Shown: positions 19,990-29,590, numbered from the stretch's first letter. The stretch is 64,000 nucleotides of DNA from Maribacter polysiphoniae (GCF_003148665.1 NZ_QGGQ01000001.1:575762-639761), one strand, 5' to 3'. Made by a program: numbers and translations. Notes: generated from the sequence alone by a model not told the origin.

Positions 19990-22068
19990 CTACAGGCTAT
20001 ATTTTAACAGTAAGGAACCGTAAAAATTCCTGTCATTGCCTGGATAAAAATACCGGGGGTCACTACCTCCAAAACCAACGGCGTTGATTAATACCGATTG
20101 GGCGTAGTGGGTATCGGTGAAATTGTTGATGCCAAAATCGATTCCAATGCGTAGTTTTTCGGAGAGCTGTTTTTTATAACCAAGACGCGTATGCCATAAA
20201 TTAAAGCTGTCGCTAGAAAGGGTGTTCGCATCTGTGAGCGGAATGGAACCAACATATTGGTGGGTTGTATTCCAATAAAAACCATTTCGCCATTGAAGTT
20301 GCAACCCCGTATTCAATCGATGTTTTGGTACCCCGGTCAAAGGGTTGCCGGAATAGTCATTGTCACCATCAATAAAATCAACAAACTTATGGTTGCTGTA
20401 GGAATAGCTCATAAAAGGAGTTAATTTAAATTGGGAGGTAAGTTGTAGATTATAGTCGAGCATAAGCTCTATTCCTTGGTGTTTGGTGCTTCCGGCGTTC
20501 TTGCCTATAAATTCATCCTCGCCAATACGTTGGGCGACCAAAAGGTTTTTTATTGACATGCGGTAAAGTGCCACATTGATTTTAAGATTGTTGTTCACTA
20601 AAAACAAATCGCATCCCACCTCATAATTGGTGCCGGTTTCTTGGCTGATATCGGGGTTTATGATCCCGTCAGGGGTTAAAGTCTCCTCTAAGCTAGGATT
20701 GGAAAGCCCTCGGCTGATGTTCATATAAACTTCCTGTTTCGGATAAAAGGAATACCTTAAATTAAGGCTAGGTGAAAAAAGGGTGCCAAAACGTCGATTT
20801 CCACTGGTGTTTTCAGCCCCACTCTTGTATAAATCCCTAAAGTCATAAAAAGTCTTATTAATATTTAAACCCAGTTGGGCCGAAAAAAAATCGGCCAAAG
20901 GAAAGGTCAAGGTGCCAAACGCATTGAATTGGGTCCTGAATTCCTTGTTGTCACTTAATAGATTGCCTTTAATACTCCCTTCTTCAGTATTGGTTTCATA
21001 AAGGTTTTCATACGTGCTCCAATTGTATTCGTCCTTATATAGTTCGGCCCCAAATGAATATTGGGTAAGATGATCCCTGATCTTGAAATCGCCCAAAAAA
21101 CGCGTTCTGAATCCATACCCATTGGTGAACTCATCCAATATATTGAAAGGCCGTGGTTCATAATGATCTAGATAGGTATAGAAAAGGCTGGTTGTATTTG
21201 AAAGCTTTGGATTGAAAGCATGGGTAAGGGAGATTCCGGCCAAGGTATACTTATTGGCTTCATAGCCTTTGGCGGCCTTCCAGGTAAATGCAGCTTGGGT
21301 GGGGTCCTCCTCAAAAGCATTCTGGCTGATTGAACTGGCTATTTGGGCGTTATAATCGACATGATTCAATAAAAACGCAATTTTGTTTTTTGTATTGATC
21401 GTATATGAAGTATTCAAAAGTATTCCATCGCGCTCAAAACGATTGTTCTCACGATAACCCTCCAAGGTCATATGGCCATAATGCAGTTCCAAGGCCAACC
21501 GATCATCGGAATGGGTAAAACCAAGACTGTTTTTTAATAACCCATAGGAGCCGACCGTAAAATTATTGCTTAAGGTGGTTTGTTGTAGTGCTTTCTTGGG
21601 GTTTAAAACAATAGCACCACCTAAATTGGCTCCAAAAGCTGTGCCTTTGGGACCTTTTATAACCTCGATGGAATTTATATTTTCAAGGTCATAGGCTTCT
21701 ATCGTAGAAAAACCTGTGCCATTGGTAATTGGAATGTCATTGTAATAGAGTCTTAATTTATCCGTGCCATAAGGTGTTCTGGCCCCGACACCGCGAATTG
21801 TGATCCGGTTGGTGTTCAGTGCTCCAGAAAGCACATATACCCCTGGAATCTGGTTCAGGGAAGAGACCATTTCAACCGGACTGAAATTTTGAAAATTTTT
21901 GATATCGATAACTTGGGAGGGTGTTATACCTGTGGCTTGCTTTGCCTTTAAGGAATCGATCAACACTACTTCCTTTAATTGATTGATGCTGTCCTTGATC
22001 ATGATATCCTGGCCAAAGGACATCATATGGAGACTAAAAAAAACCACACATACGACTAAAGATCTCAT
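19990..22068 (-). CDS. TonB-dependent receptor (siderophore-type layout)
   Basis: This 692-residue outer-membrane receptor has a signal peptide ending near SFGQ (residue 20). A TonB-box-like stretch LKEVVLID follows, then a plug domain (about 45-160) with the motifs IPGVYVLSGALNTNRITIRG and IEVIKGPKGTAFGANLGGAI. The 22-strand-type barrel ends NFYGSLLLKYSL. It lacks the CarboxypepD_reg domain seen in the other two receptors of the window, and its length matches iron-siderophore or vitamin receptors (FecA/BtuB type). The ligand is not identifiable. A lipoprotein gene follows on the same strand. No Fur box was recognised upstream. Confidence 0.9.
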   Translation of the reverse strand: MRSLVVCVVFFSLHMMSFGQDIMIKDSINQLKEVVLIDSLKAKQATGITPSQVIDIKNFQNFSPVEMVSSLNQIPGVYVLSGALNTNRITIRGVGARTPYGTDKLRLYYNDIPITNGTGFSTIEAYDLENINSIEVIKGPKGTAFGANLGGAIVLNPKKALQQTTLSNNFTVGSYGLLKNSLGFTHSDDRLALELHYGHMTLEGYRENNRFERDGILLNTSYTINTKNKIAFLLNHVDYNAQIASSISQNAFEEDPTQAAFTWKAAKGYEANKYTLAGISLTHAFNPKLSNTTSLFYTYLDHYEPRPFNILDEFTNGYGFRTRFLGDFKIRDHLTQYSFGAELYKDEYNWSTYENLYETNTEEGSIKGNLLSDNKEFRTQFNAFGTLTFPLADFFSAQLGLNINKTFYDFRDLYKSGAENTSGNRRFGTLFSPSLNLRYSFYPKQEVYMNISRGLSNPSLEETLTPDGIINPDISQETGTNYEVGCDLFLVNNNLKINVALYRMSIKNLLVAQRIGEDEFIGKNAGSTKHQGIELMLDYNLQLTSQFKLTPFMSYSYSNHKFVDFIDGDNDYSGNPLTGVPKHRLNTGLQLQWRNGFYWNTTHQYVGSIPLTDANTLSSDSFNLWHTRLGYKKQLSEKLRIGIDFGINNFTDTHYAQSVLINAVGFGGSDPRYFYPGNDRNFYGSLLLKYSL

Positions 22069-22362
22069 GGCCCCAAGATAGCTAACAAAAGGATGTTATA
22101 ATAACAAAAAAGCATTCAGTTTATTAATGTACATTGGTCAATGTTAAAGGCTAAAGGGGTGTTGTGAACAAACAAAATCGATAAAAACATAAAATTCCTA
22201 CAATAATTATAAGTGCTATTACAACATTTATGTTGGTTTTTACAACAATTTGCGGTTTATATACGTTTAATCCCGACAAGCTTCCCTATTTTAGAACCTT
22301 GTAGAAGTGAAATAGTAGTAAAAAGACTACGTGTAGAATTAAAATCCAATAGCAGAAAACAC
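22069..22362. other. Intergenic gap between divergent genes, no gene seen
   Basis: These 294 bases lie between the TonB receptor start (minus) and the LRR gene start (plus). A frame on the plus strand is open here from 22213 and continues into the LRR gene, but its translation has no signal peptide and no LRR similarity, so I treat it as non-coding. A short palindrome AACATTTATGTT lies at about 22223-22234, followed by T-rich sequence. Both promoters must lie here, but I could not place them. Confidence 0.5.
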
Positions 22363-23253
22363 ATGATTGCAAAACAAATATTTTGTCCTTTTATATTCAT
22401 TTTGTTCTCTTTATCCATGTATGCCAAGGTGCCACAGTCTGAGAAGGAGGTACTACTAGCGTTGTACAATAATACCCAAGGGGAAAACTGGACGACCTCT
22501 TGGTCATTGAATAAACCCGTTTCCAAGTGGTATGGGGTTCAGGTTGAGGATGACCATGTTGTGGGCATTGACCTATTCAATAATAATCTGGTAGGGCAAT
22601 TGCCTAATTCCATTTCCAAATTGGAGAAATTAAGGGAATTGAATCTCGCTTTCAACCGATTGAACGGAGAAATCCCCGAAGGGATAACCTCATTAAAGCA
22701 TTTAAAGGTGCTAAGGATGGGTAAAAATTCATTGACAGGGTCCATCCCCGAAAATATAGGGAATCTACAATCTTTGGAGATTCTTGAATTGTTGGATAAT
22801 GATCTTTCAGGTGAATTGCCTTCGAGTATAGGCAAATTGGTCAATATCAAGTCCATTGTATTATCCAGTAATGAATTGGAAGGGGAGATACCGGATTCAA
22901 TCGGTAGCTTAACGCAATTGGAGGCTTTGGAACTAGGGGATAATAAGATCAAGGGCGAAATTCCAGAGAATATGGGAAAACTTTTAAACCTTAATCGCCT
23001 GGTGCTTTTAGAAAACCAATTGATCGGATTTGTACCAAACAATATTCTTTCATTGCCGAAATTGAGGTTGTTGCAATTGCAGAATAACAACTTGGGAATG
23101 GATATGGCATTTCAAAAATCGGGAAATGAAGCCAATTATGCCATTTTTGATGTGGGGCAAAAAATCTTACATTTTGACCAAAAGCCTATTCCTAAGTTCG
23201 AATTTAAGGCGGATACCAGAATGGCCGACACCAAGTTCGAGGATGAGGATTAA
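22363..23253 (+). CDS. Secreted plant-type leucine-rich-repeat protein
   Basis: This 296-residue protein starts at the ATG at 22363, which gives a signal peptide (IAKQIFCPFIFILFSLSMYA). A cap segment with LLALYNNTQGENWTTSW follows, resembling the plant LRR N-terminal cap. Next come about seven repeats of the plant-specific type LxxLxxLxLxxNxLxGxIP, for example LRELNLAFNRLNGEIP and LEILELLDNDLSGELP. The C-terminal tail of about 45 residues has no T9SS sorting domain. It is probably periplasmic or surface-located and binds protein or glycan. It stands alone between divergent and convergent neighbours. Confidence 0.88.
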   Translation: MIAKQIFCPFIFILFSLSMYAKVPQSEKEVLLALYNNTQGENWTTSWSLNKPVSKWYGVQVEDDHVVGIDLFNNNLVGQLPNSISKLEKLRELNLAFNRLNGEIPEGITSLKHLKVLRMGKNSLTGSIPENIGNLQSLEILELLDNDLSGELPSSIGKLVNIKSIVLSSNELEGEIPDSIGSLTQLEALELGDNKIKGEIPENMGKLLNLNRLVLLENQLIGFVPNNILSLPKLRLLQLQNNNLGMDMAFQKSGNEANYAIFDVGQKILHFDQKPIPKFEFKADTRMADTKFEDED

Positions 23254-23344
23254 ACCCAATAGCCCTACCTCATGGGTCTTAAATGTATAATTCAACTGAT
23301 TACCGCATCGGTACACTGTTGGGACAATTCGTGAATAGGTTCAT

Positions 23345-23863
23345 CTAAAACCGTATACCGATCGATAAGCCGGCACGGAACATAAAAGTATCCTGAAAAT
23401 CCTCAGGGTTGATATTTCTTCCTACACCTGCGTTTATTTCCAAACTAAATTTTTCACTTTGGGTTACCCATTTGTTGCCAACCCCTAAACCGAGGGCCGT
23501 GGTACTATAATTGTTATTGCGAACCCCGAGATTGTTGTCCGGTATTTCGTCCTCCCCAGTATAGTAAAGTCCAAAAGCCTCGGCAAAGAAACCGCTTCTT
23601 GGCCTATAGCCAAAATAGGCCCTTAAATTGGGTCCTATTCCAAAATTCCCATTATAATCCGTTGCATCACTGTCAAAATACAAGGTTCCACCAATACTCG
23701 TATCCTCACTGAAAAAATATTCATAGGAGCCTTCCACCGTGCTATTGGCCAAAAATAGGCCAATATTGAACTTGAGTTCATTGTTGTTGGTAAACCTGGG
23801 ATAGGCCTGTGCACTTAACACTCCTGCACTTAACAATGCGATTACAACATATAGATTTTTCAT
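23345..23863 (-). CDS. Small outer-membrane beta-barrel-like protein
   Basis: This 172-residue protein has a signal peptide ending near LSAQA (residue 20). Alternating amphipathic strands follow, ending in an aromatic barrel-type C-terminus (RAGLSIGIRF). It resembles the small 8-strand porin-like or DUF3575-type proteins of Bacteroidota, with strands such as NFGIGPNLRAYFGYRPRSGF. The role is unknown. It lies alone, convergent with the LRR gene. Confidence 0.7.
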   Translation of the reverse strand: MKNLYVVIALLSAGVLSAQAYPRFTNNNELKFNIGLFLANSTVEGSYEYFFSEDTSIGGTLYFDSDATDYNGNFGIGPNLRAYFGYRPRSGFFAEAFGLYYTGEDEIPDNNLGVRNNNYSTTALGLGVGNKWVTQSEKFSLEINAGVGRNINPEDFQDTFMFRAGLSIGIRF

Positions 23864-24027
23864 TGGGTAATGTATTTATCTTCCAAGAACGAATCAAATC
23901 CTGTTCCAAAGCGGTAAAAATAAAACCTATTCTCGAATTAATACTGATTGGTCAAGGTTTTTAGATAAGTGGGATAGCGGGCCATCGAACAAAAAACATT
24001 CGTTATTTTTAGGCAAAATTTAACGAA

Positions 24028-24789
24028 GTGAAAATAGCATCTTACAATGTAAACGGTATCCGTGCCGCTATGAAAAAGGGGTTTCTAGACTGGTTAAAGG
24101 CCGCTGATCCCGATGTAATATGCCTCCAGGAAATCAAGGCCATGAAAGAACAATTGGATCTTTCGTTGTTCGAGGAAGCCGGGTACGCGCATAATTATTG
24201 GTTTAGTGCACAGAAAAAAGGCTATAGTGGAGTCGCGATCTTAAGTAAAAGCAAACCCGAACAGGTTGAATACGGTACAGGCATTGAATCAATGGATTTT
24301 GAGGGTAGAAATCTAAGGGCCGATTTTAATGGGGTGTCTATTATGAGCCTATACTTGCCTTCGGGAACAAATATGAATCGGTTGGATTTCAAGTTGAATT
24401 ATATGGCCGAATTTCAAAAATACGTGGATAATTTACGAAAGGAATATCCCAATTTGATTATCCTTGGGGATTACAATATCTGCCATCGGGCCATAGATAT
24501 CCATGACCCTGTGCGTAACAAGAATGTTTCCGGATTTTTACCCGTAGAAAGGGAATGGATTGGAAACTTCATTAAAAGTGGATTTACAGACAGTTTTAGG
24601 CATTTTAATGAAGAGCCGGATAATTATACGTGGTGGACCTACCGTGCCAATGCCAGAAATAACAATAAAGGCTGGCGCCTGGATTACGGGATGGTGAGCG
24701 AACCTTTGGAAGAAAGGTTGAAGCGTTCCGTGATTTTGTCCGATGCCAAACATAGTGACCATTGCCCCATTATGGTCGAATTGGAATAA
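24028..24789 (+). CDS. xth: Exodeoxyribonuclease III (AP endonuclease)
   Basis: This 253-residue cytoplasmic DNA repair enzyme cleaves at abasic sites and degrades duplex DNA from 3' ends. Motifs are MKIASYNVNGIRAA at the N-terminus (Asn7), the metal-binding Glu35 in CLQEIKAMK, the GDYNICHRAIDIHDP segment near 147-161 and the terminal SDHCPI. The start is a GTG at 24028, because MKIASYNVNG is the canonical start of the family and no in-frame ATG lies upstream. Length is typical. It is unrelated by operon to the secreted EEP enzyme at 1001. Confidence 0.96.
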   Translation: MKIASYNVNGIRAAMKKGFLDWLKAADPDVICLQEIKAMKEQLDLSLFEEAGYAHNYWFSAQKKGYSGVAILSKSKPEQVEYGTGIESMDFEGRNLRADFNGVSIMSLYLPSGTNMNRLDFKLNYMAEFQKYVDNLRKEYPNLIILGDYNICHRAIDIHDPVRNKNVSGFLPVEREWIGNFIKSGFTDSFRHFNEEPDNYTWWTYRANARNNNKGWRLDYGMVSEPLEERLKRSVILSDAKHSDHCPIMVELE

Positions 24790-24863
24790 AAGGGAAATAC
24801 CCAATGGGAAAGGGTGTATAAGTTGTATTTTTAACGTTTGAAAATTAAAAAAGGATTTGTTGG

Positions 24864-25904
24864 ATGATTTATACCAAGTTACCGCATACCGATATTGAAG
24901 TAAGTAAATTATGTCTGGGTACCATGACCTGGGGCAATCAGAATAGTGAATCGGAAGGTCATCAGCAAATGGATTATGCCGTTGATCAAGGCGTTAATTT
25001 TTTTGATGCTGCAGAGCTCTATCCGGTGCCGGCACATCCCGATTATCAAGGCGAGACTGAAAAGATAATCGGTACCTGGTTTAAAAAAAACAAGAATCGC
25101 GATCAGATTGTTTTAGCCACTAAGATTGCAGGAAATGGGGATTACACCAAATTCATTCGAACAACGGGTTTTTCAAGGGAAGCCATAATAAGTGCCGTTG
25201 AAGGTAGTTTAGAGCGTCTACAGACCGATTATATTGATCTATATCAATTACATTGGCCGGAGCGCAATGCAAATTATTTTGGGAAACGGGGCTATCGACA
25301 CGATATCACGGATTATTGGGAAGATAATTTTCATCAGGTCCTGGAAACATTACGCGATTTGATTAGCGAAGGTAAAATAAGGCAAGTGGGCATATCAAAT
25401 GAGACCCCTTGGGGTACCATGCGCTATTTGGAGGAAAGTAAAGTGCATTCAAGTCTTCCGAGAATGATTACCATTCAAAATCCATATAATTTATTAAACC
25501 GATTGTTCGAAGTGGGTTTGGGCGAAATCTCAATGCGTGAACAAATAGGCTTGTTGGCTTATTCCCCTATGGGTTTTGGCGTTTTAAGTGGCAAATATTT
25601 AGGGGGTAATATACCAGAAAAATCCAGATTGGCCCTTTTTCCCAAACTTGATAGATATAGCAGTGAAAATGCTTTGTTGGCCACTCAAAAGTATGATGTG
25701 CTTGCCAAGGAGCATGGAATGACCTTGGCAGAGATGTCCTTGGCGTTCGTTACTTCAAGACACTTTGTGACCAGTACTATTATTGGGGCATCGACCATAG
25801 ATCAACTTAAGGAAAATATAGGGAGTATCGATGTTCAATTAAGTGATGAACTGCTAACGGGAATTAATGCCATACATAATAAAATCCCAAATCCTTCACC
25901 ATAA
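24864..25904 (+). CDS. Aldo/keto reductase, Tas-like
   Basis: This 346-residue NADPH-dependent reductase has the full catalytic tetrad: Asp48 and Tyr53 (FDAAELYP), Lys87 (LATKIAG) and His130 (LYQLHWPER). The length and the NYFGKRGY insertion match the E. coli Tas branch. The physiological substrate is unknown. It follows xth by 74 bases on the same strand. A 32-codon membrane ORF begins ten bases after its stop. Confidence 0.93.
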   Translation: MIYTKLPHTDIEVSKLCLGTMTWGNQNSESEGHQQMDYAVDQGVNFFDAAELYPVPAHPDYQGETEKIIGTWFKKNKNRDQIVLATKIAGNGDYTKFIRTTGFSREAIISAVEGSLERLQTDYIDLYQLHWPERNANYFGKRGYRHDITDYWEDNFHQVLETLRDLISEGKIRQVGISNETPWGTMRYLEESKVHSSLPRMITIQNPYNLLNRLFEVGLGEISMREQIGLLAYSPMGFGVLSGKYLGGNIPEKSRLALFPKLDRYSSENALLATQKYDVLAKEHGMTLAEMSLAFVTSRHFVTSTIIGASTIDQLKENIGSIDVQLSDELLTGINAIHNKIPNPSP

Positions 25905-25914
25905 ATAAAGTGAT

Positions 25915-26013
25915 ATGCATTTTCTGAAAGTAGGTTTCGGGCAGTTTTTGTTGATTATCGTAGTTATAGTCATTATCCTCGTTTTTGCGAGAATAATGCG
26001 GGATAAGCGTTAA
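25915..26013 (+). CDS. Candidate 32-residue single-helix membrane protein
   Basis: An ATG at 25915 opens a 32-codon frame ending in TAA at 26011-26013. It encodes a short N-terminus (MHFLKVGFGQ), one strongly hydrophobic helix (FLLIIVVIVIILVFA) and a basic tail (RIMRDKR), a textbook small inner-membrane protein with the positive side in the cytoplasm. It begins ten bases after the aldo/keto reductase stop, and its last four bases overlap the 3' end of the convergent radA. It vaguely recalls a shortened TatA helix but lacks the amphipathic second helix. Whether it is translated is unproven. Confidence 0.5.
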   Translation: MHFLKVGFGQFLLIIVVIVIILVFARIMRDKR

Positions 26014-27371
26014 TCGAACAGACCGCTGACCACATCCTCTATCCGAGCGACAAGTTTAATATTGATTTTAGGATTTTTGAGACTGATTTTATTGTTTTTG
26101 GAAACATAGATTGTATCAAAACCTAATTTCTCAGCCTCAAGTATGCGTTGTTCTACCCGTTGTACGGGCCTGATTTCCCCTGCCAGACCGACTTCTGCGG
26201 CAAAACAGATTCCTTTTTCAATGGGAATATCGGAATTACTGGAAAGAATCGCTGCGATTACAGCAAGATCTATGGCCGGATCATCAACGGAGATACCTCC
26301 CGTGATATTCAAAAAAACATCTTTGGCCCCTAATTTGAATCCTGCCCGTTTTTCAAGTACAGCCAATAGCATATTCAATCTTTTGGCATTGTAACCCGTA
26401 GTTGATCGTTGGGGCGTGCCATAGACCGCCGTACTTACCAAAGCTTGTATTTCAATCATCAGGGGGCGCATACCTTCAACCGTGGAGGCTATGGCAGTAC
26501 CACTTAGGCCTTCGTCATTTTTTGATATCAAGATTTCCGAGGGGTTGTTCACTTCACGGAGGCCACTGCCCTGCATTTCGTAGATACCGAGTTCTGCGGT
26601 TGATCCAAAACGGTTTTTGAGGGCCCTAAGAATACGATACACGTAGTTGCGGTCACCTTCAAACTGTAGCACGGTATCGACCATGTGCTCTAGGATCTTG
26701 GGTCCTGCAATGGATCCGTCCTTAGTGATGTGACCGATCAGTATCACAGGAGTATTGGTTTCCTTGGCAAATTTGATGAGTTCCGCGGTACATTCCCTTA
26801 TTTGTGAAATGCTTCCGGCTGCTGATTCAATGTAATCGGAGTGCAATGTCTGTATCGAATCAATGACCACGATATCAGGTTCCATGGCTTCGATTTGTTG
26901 AAAGATATTTTGGGTTTTTGTTTCCGTAAGGATATAGCAATTTTCGCTATTGGGAAGAATGCGATCAGCCCGCATCTTAATTTGTTTTTGGCTTTCCTCC
27001 CCAGAAACATATAAGGTTCTATAAGGGAGTTTTAGGGCGATTTGGAGTAGTAAAGTACTCTTGCCAACGCCGGGTTCCCCTCCCAACAAAACCAAGGAGC
27101 CAGGAACGAGTCCGCCACCAAGTACCCTGTTGAATTCCAGGTCAAAGGTGTTCAATCTTAATTCCTTATCAATGCTAATCTCATTGACCCGTAAAGGTTT
27201 TGCTATTTTTTTTGAAGTGCCCGAGGGTGTTTTCCAGCTCTTTTTATCTTCTTTTTGAACAACTTCCTCCACAACGGTGTTCCATTCCTTGCAAGCAGTA
27301 CATTGCCCTACCCATTTGGCATATTGGGTGCCACAGTTTTGGCAAAAAAAAGCAGTTTTGGTTTTGGCCAT
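26010..27371 (-). CDS. radA: DNA repair protein RadA/Sms
   Basis: This 453-residue RecA-like ATPase/helicase promotes branch migration in homologous recombination. The N-terminal C4 zinc finger is C10-C13-C24-C27 (CQNCG and CTAC). Walker A is GGEPGVGKSTLL near residue 96, the RadA-specific KNRFG motif is in RALKNRFGSTAELGIYEM, and a C-terminal Lon-protease-like domain spans about 290-453. Full length and intact. It is the last gene of a minus-strand run starting at panC; the gap to the esterase-like gene upstream is 79 bases. Confidence 0.97.
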   Translation of the reverse strand: MAKTKTAFFCQNCGTQYAKWVGQCTACKEWNTVVEEVVQKEDKKSWKTPSGTSKKIAKPLRVNEISIDKELRLNTFDLEFNRVLGGGLVPGSLVLLGGEPGVGKSTLLLQIALKLPYRTLYVSGEESQKQIKMRADRILPNSENCYILTETKTQNIFQQIEAMEPDIVVIDSIQTLHSDYIESAAGSISQIRECTAELIKFAKETNTPVILIGHITKDGSIAGPKILEHMVDTVLQFEGDRNYVYRILRALKNRFGSTAELGIYEMQGSGLREVNNPSEILISKNDEGLSGTAIASTVEGMRPLMIEIQALVSTAVYGTPQRSTTGYNAKRLNMLLAVLEKRAGFKLGAKDVFLNITGGISVDDPAIDLAVIAAILSSNSDIPIEKGICFAAEVGLAGEIRPVQRVEQRILEAEKLGFDTIYVSKNNKISLKNPKINIKLVARIEDVVSGLFD

Positions 27372-27450
27372 TACCTTGATTTTGGTTCTGGCTAAAGATA
27401 AAGCAAAGTTTTAAAAAAGTATGGACTTTAAGGTTTTTAGGTTGGGTTTT

Positions 27451-28593
27451 TCAATATCCAAAATCAGCTTTTAAGGCATCGATCTTCTCAAGGGCCATTT
27501 CTTTGGTCAGGAAATCGATTTCTTCCATACCGAATGCCTTTTCAAAAGTACGTAGTGCTTTTTTGGGTTCACCCAATTGTTCATAATATTCCCCTTCAAA
27601 ATAAAAACCCAACATGGTTTCTGGAAACTCAGCCTTGCAAAGATCCGATAAAGGTTTTAGGGACTCGAAATCCTCTTTTTTCCTGGAACCGGCATAGATG
27701 GCCATTACGTCGTTGAGGTCAACAGGTTTTTTTATCCCAAACAGATTTTCGATACTGCTGTATTTGTTCTCCAAATAATTGAAGACCGGTTCTTCGGAGG
27801 TCAATATCTGTGTTTTGTATTCTTTGGGGCTAATGGGTTTGAACATCCCAAAAATATTGTCAAACGCCTTCCCGATGCCATAGGTGGGTACGGATAAATG
27901 ATCGGCACTTGGGTACTCGTCAAAATAGTAATGCAAGGTTTCTTTGTCTATCGCTTTGATGGCCTTGTCCATTGCCAGGATTCTTGGGGTGTTTTTGCTT
28001 TTTTCGCCTTCGAGGATCAGCTGGTAGAAAATCTGTTGGTTCAAGGCTTCCAAACGCATGGGGATGTTGGTTTCCATATCGGGTGCCAACGTCGGTGAAA
28101 TGTTGATGTAGGCATCAAAGAGAGGATGTTCCTTGAATAACCAATAGTTTTCAAAATTCCCCGTAATATCATAACCGACGATCATTTTAAAAGGGGCCGT
28201 ATTGTAGTTTAAGTCAAGATATGGTATGATTTCCATTCCCAAAAACTCAAAGAATTGATTTCCTTTTTCCGCAGGTAAGCCAGTTTGGCTATCAAAAGCA
28301 CAATCATCCAAACGAATACTTTCCTTACTTTGGTGAATACCGACAATGATGGATTCCGGCATACCATGGAATTTACTGTAATATTTTGCTGTTGCCACAA
28401 CCTGTTCAAAAAGGTAATCGGCATCCAAAACGACGATGAGGGGGTGTTTTTTGTCTTTGTTATATTCCTCTGGGAAATAATAACTGACATCCCTTCTTTC
28501 CTGAAGTTTAAACGATTCGAATATTTCTTTGGTTATTTGGGCATTGACGCCATAGCATATAAGAAAGGTGAAAAGTACAAGTAAACGTTGCAT
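27451..28593 (-). CDS. Exported esterase-fold protein lacking the catalytic serine
   Basis: This 380-residue protein has a signal peptide ending YGVNAQ (residue 19) and an alpha/beta-hydrolase region of the esterase D/Fes type (about 35-250; HPLIVVLDADYLFEQ, ESIIVGIHQ). The C-terminus (about 290-380) is TPR-like (YEQLGEPKKALRTFEKAFG). At the nucleophile elbow, where active relatives have GHSxGG, this protein reads GYDITG at 140-145, with Asp142 in place of Ser. It may therefore be a pseudo-enzyme or binding protein. It lies 27 bases downstream of the flippase-like gene and is probably in the panC operon. Confidence 0.82.
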   Translation of the reverse strand: MQRLLVLFTFLICYGVNAQITKEIFESFKLQERRDVSYYFPEEYNKDKKHPLIVVLDADYLFEQVVATAKYYSKFHGMPESIIVGIHQSKESIRLDDCAFDSQTGLPAEKGNQFFEFLGMEIIPYLDLNYNTAPFKMIVGYDITGNFENYWLFKEHPLFDAYINISPTLAPDMETNIPMRLEALNQQIFYQLILEGEKSKNTPRILAMDKAIKAIDKETLHYYFDEYPSADHLSVPTYGIGKAFDNIFGMFKPISPKEYKTQILTSEEPVFNYLENKYSSIENLFGIKKPVDLNDVMAIYAGSRKKEDFESLKPLSDLCKAEFPETMLGFYFEGEYYEQLGEPKKALRTFEKAFGMEEIDFLTKEMALEKIDALKADFGY

Positions 28594-28620
28594 AAAACAG
28601 CTTTTAGGTAACCTTGGGGG

Positions 28621-29586
28621 TTACCGGTTTCTGTTCAATAACGGCAATAATAGAAAAGATATTGCCCCAAAAACAACTACGACTACGGTTTGTGAAATCC
28701 ACATGATCCATCCAAAGGCATCGCCCGATACGGAGGTAATCCCAAAAATGGCCAATGCCTTGCTTACGGCAATGGGGTATAGTCCTACCCCGCCATTGGT
28801 AGTGGTTATGGCAAAAGCTCCGGCCACAAAGGCCACCAAGAGTTGGCTAATGGTTAAATGGGTGGTTTCCGCAAGGGTGTTCTTGACTACTACGAACATA
28901 CCGATATAGCAAGTCCAAATGAGTAGGGTATGAAACACAAAAGCCCATTTGTCTTTCATTTTAAAAATGCTTAATACCCCATCTAGAAGGCCTTTTACGA
29001 ATTTTTTGATTTTTAGGGCTAAACCATTTGATGATTTTTTTATGAAAAGGAAGAAAATTAAGGCAGCGATGATTGCTGCCGAAAGTAACAAAAGGATTTT
29101 AGTGTAATTGAAACCTTTGTTTTCCAAGAACTCAACGATAATCTCGGTTTGCAATATTAGGGTGGTCGTGATTATCGACAAAAGCATGATCAAATCTATT
29201 ACCCTTTCGGTGACAATGGTGCCAAACCCTTTTTCAAAAGGAACATCCTCGTAAGTGGTTAAGGCTGTTGCCCGTAGTATTTCACCAGACCTGGGTATAC
29301 CCAGATTCGCAAAATAGGAAATTAAGATGATCAAAAGGTTATTGCTCAATTTTGGTTGGTATCCCAAAGGTTTCAGTAAGTAGTTCCAGCGAATGGCTCT
29401 TGAAACATAAGCAATGACCCCCATGAGTATTGAAATGCCCACCCAAAACAAATCGGCTTCCTTTATATGGTAGATAATTTGCTCCCGATCTGCCTCTGAG
29501 GTCGAATTGTACCAGTACCAAACCAAAAAAACTCCCAATGCGATTGGGAGTATGGTTTTTAAGCTCTTTTTTAGGGATGCGGTCAA
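28621..29586 (-). CDS. Flippase-like LPG synthase transmembrane-domain protein
   Basis: This 321-residue polytopic inner-membrane protein of the lysylphosphatidylglycerol-synthase TM/UPF0104 (YbhN-like) family has about eight membrane segments. Marks of the family include AIRWNYLLKPLGY, FANLGIPRSGEILRATAL and TNGGVGLYPIAVSKAL. Relatives are thought to move lipids or support glycolipid synthesis; the substrate here is unknown. Its start is four bases after the panD stop, so translation is probably coupled within the panC-panD run. The esterase-like gene follows. Confidence 0.88.
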   Translation of the reverse strand: MTASLKKSLKTILPIALGVFLVWYWYNSTSEADREQIIYHIKEADLFWVGISILMGVIAYVSRAIRWNYLLKPLGYQPKLSNNLLIILISYFANLGIPRSGEILRATALTTYEDVPFEKGFGTIVTERVIDLIMLLSIITTTLILQTEIIVEFLENKGFNYTKILLLLSAAIIAALIFFLFIKKSSNGLALKIKKFVKGLLDGVLSIFKMKDKWAFVFHTLLIWTCYIGMFVVVKNTLAETTHLTISQLLVAFVAGAFAITTTNGGVGLYPIAVSKALAIFGITSVSGDAFGWIMWISQTVVVVVFGAISFLLLPLLNRNR

Positions 29587-29590
29587 AAAA

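Noticed and set aside
22213-22362. A 50-codon N-terminal extension of the LRR protein
   Set aside because: It has no recognisable signal and would bury the clear signal peptide that begins at the ATG at 22363.
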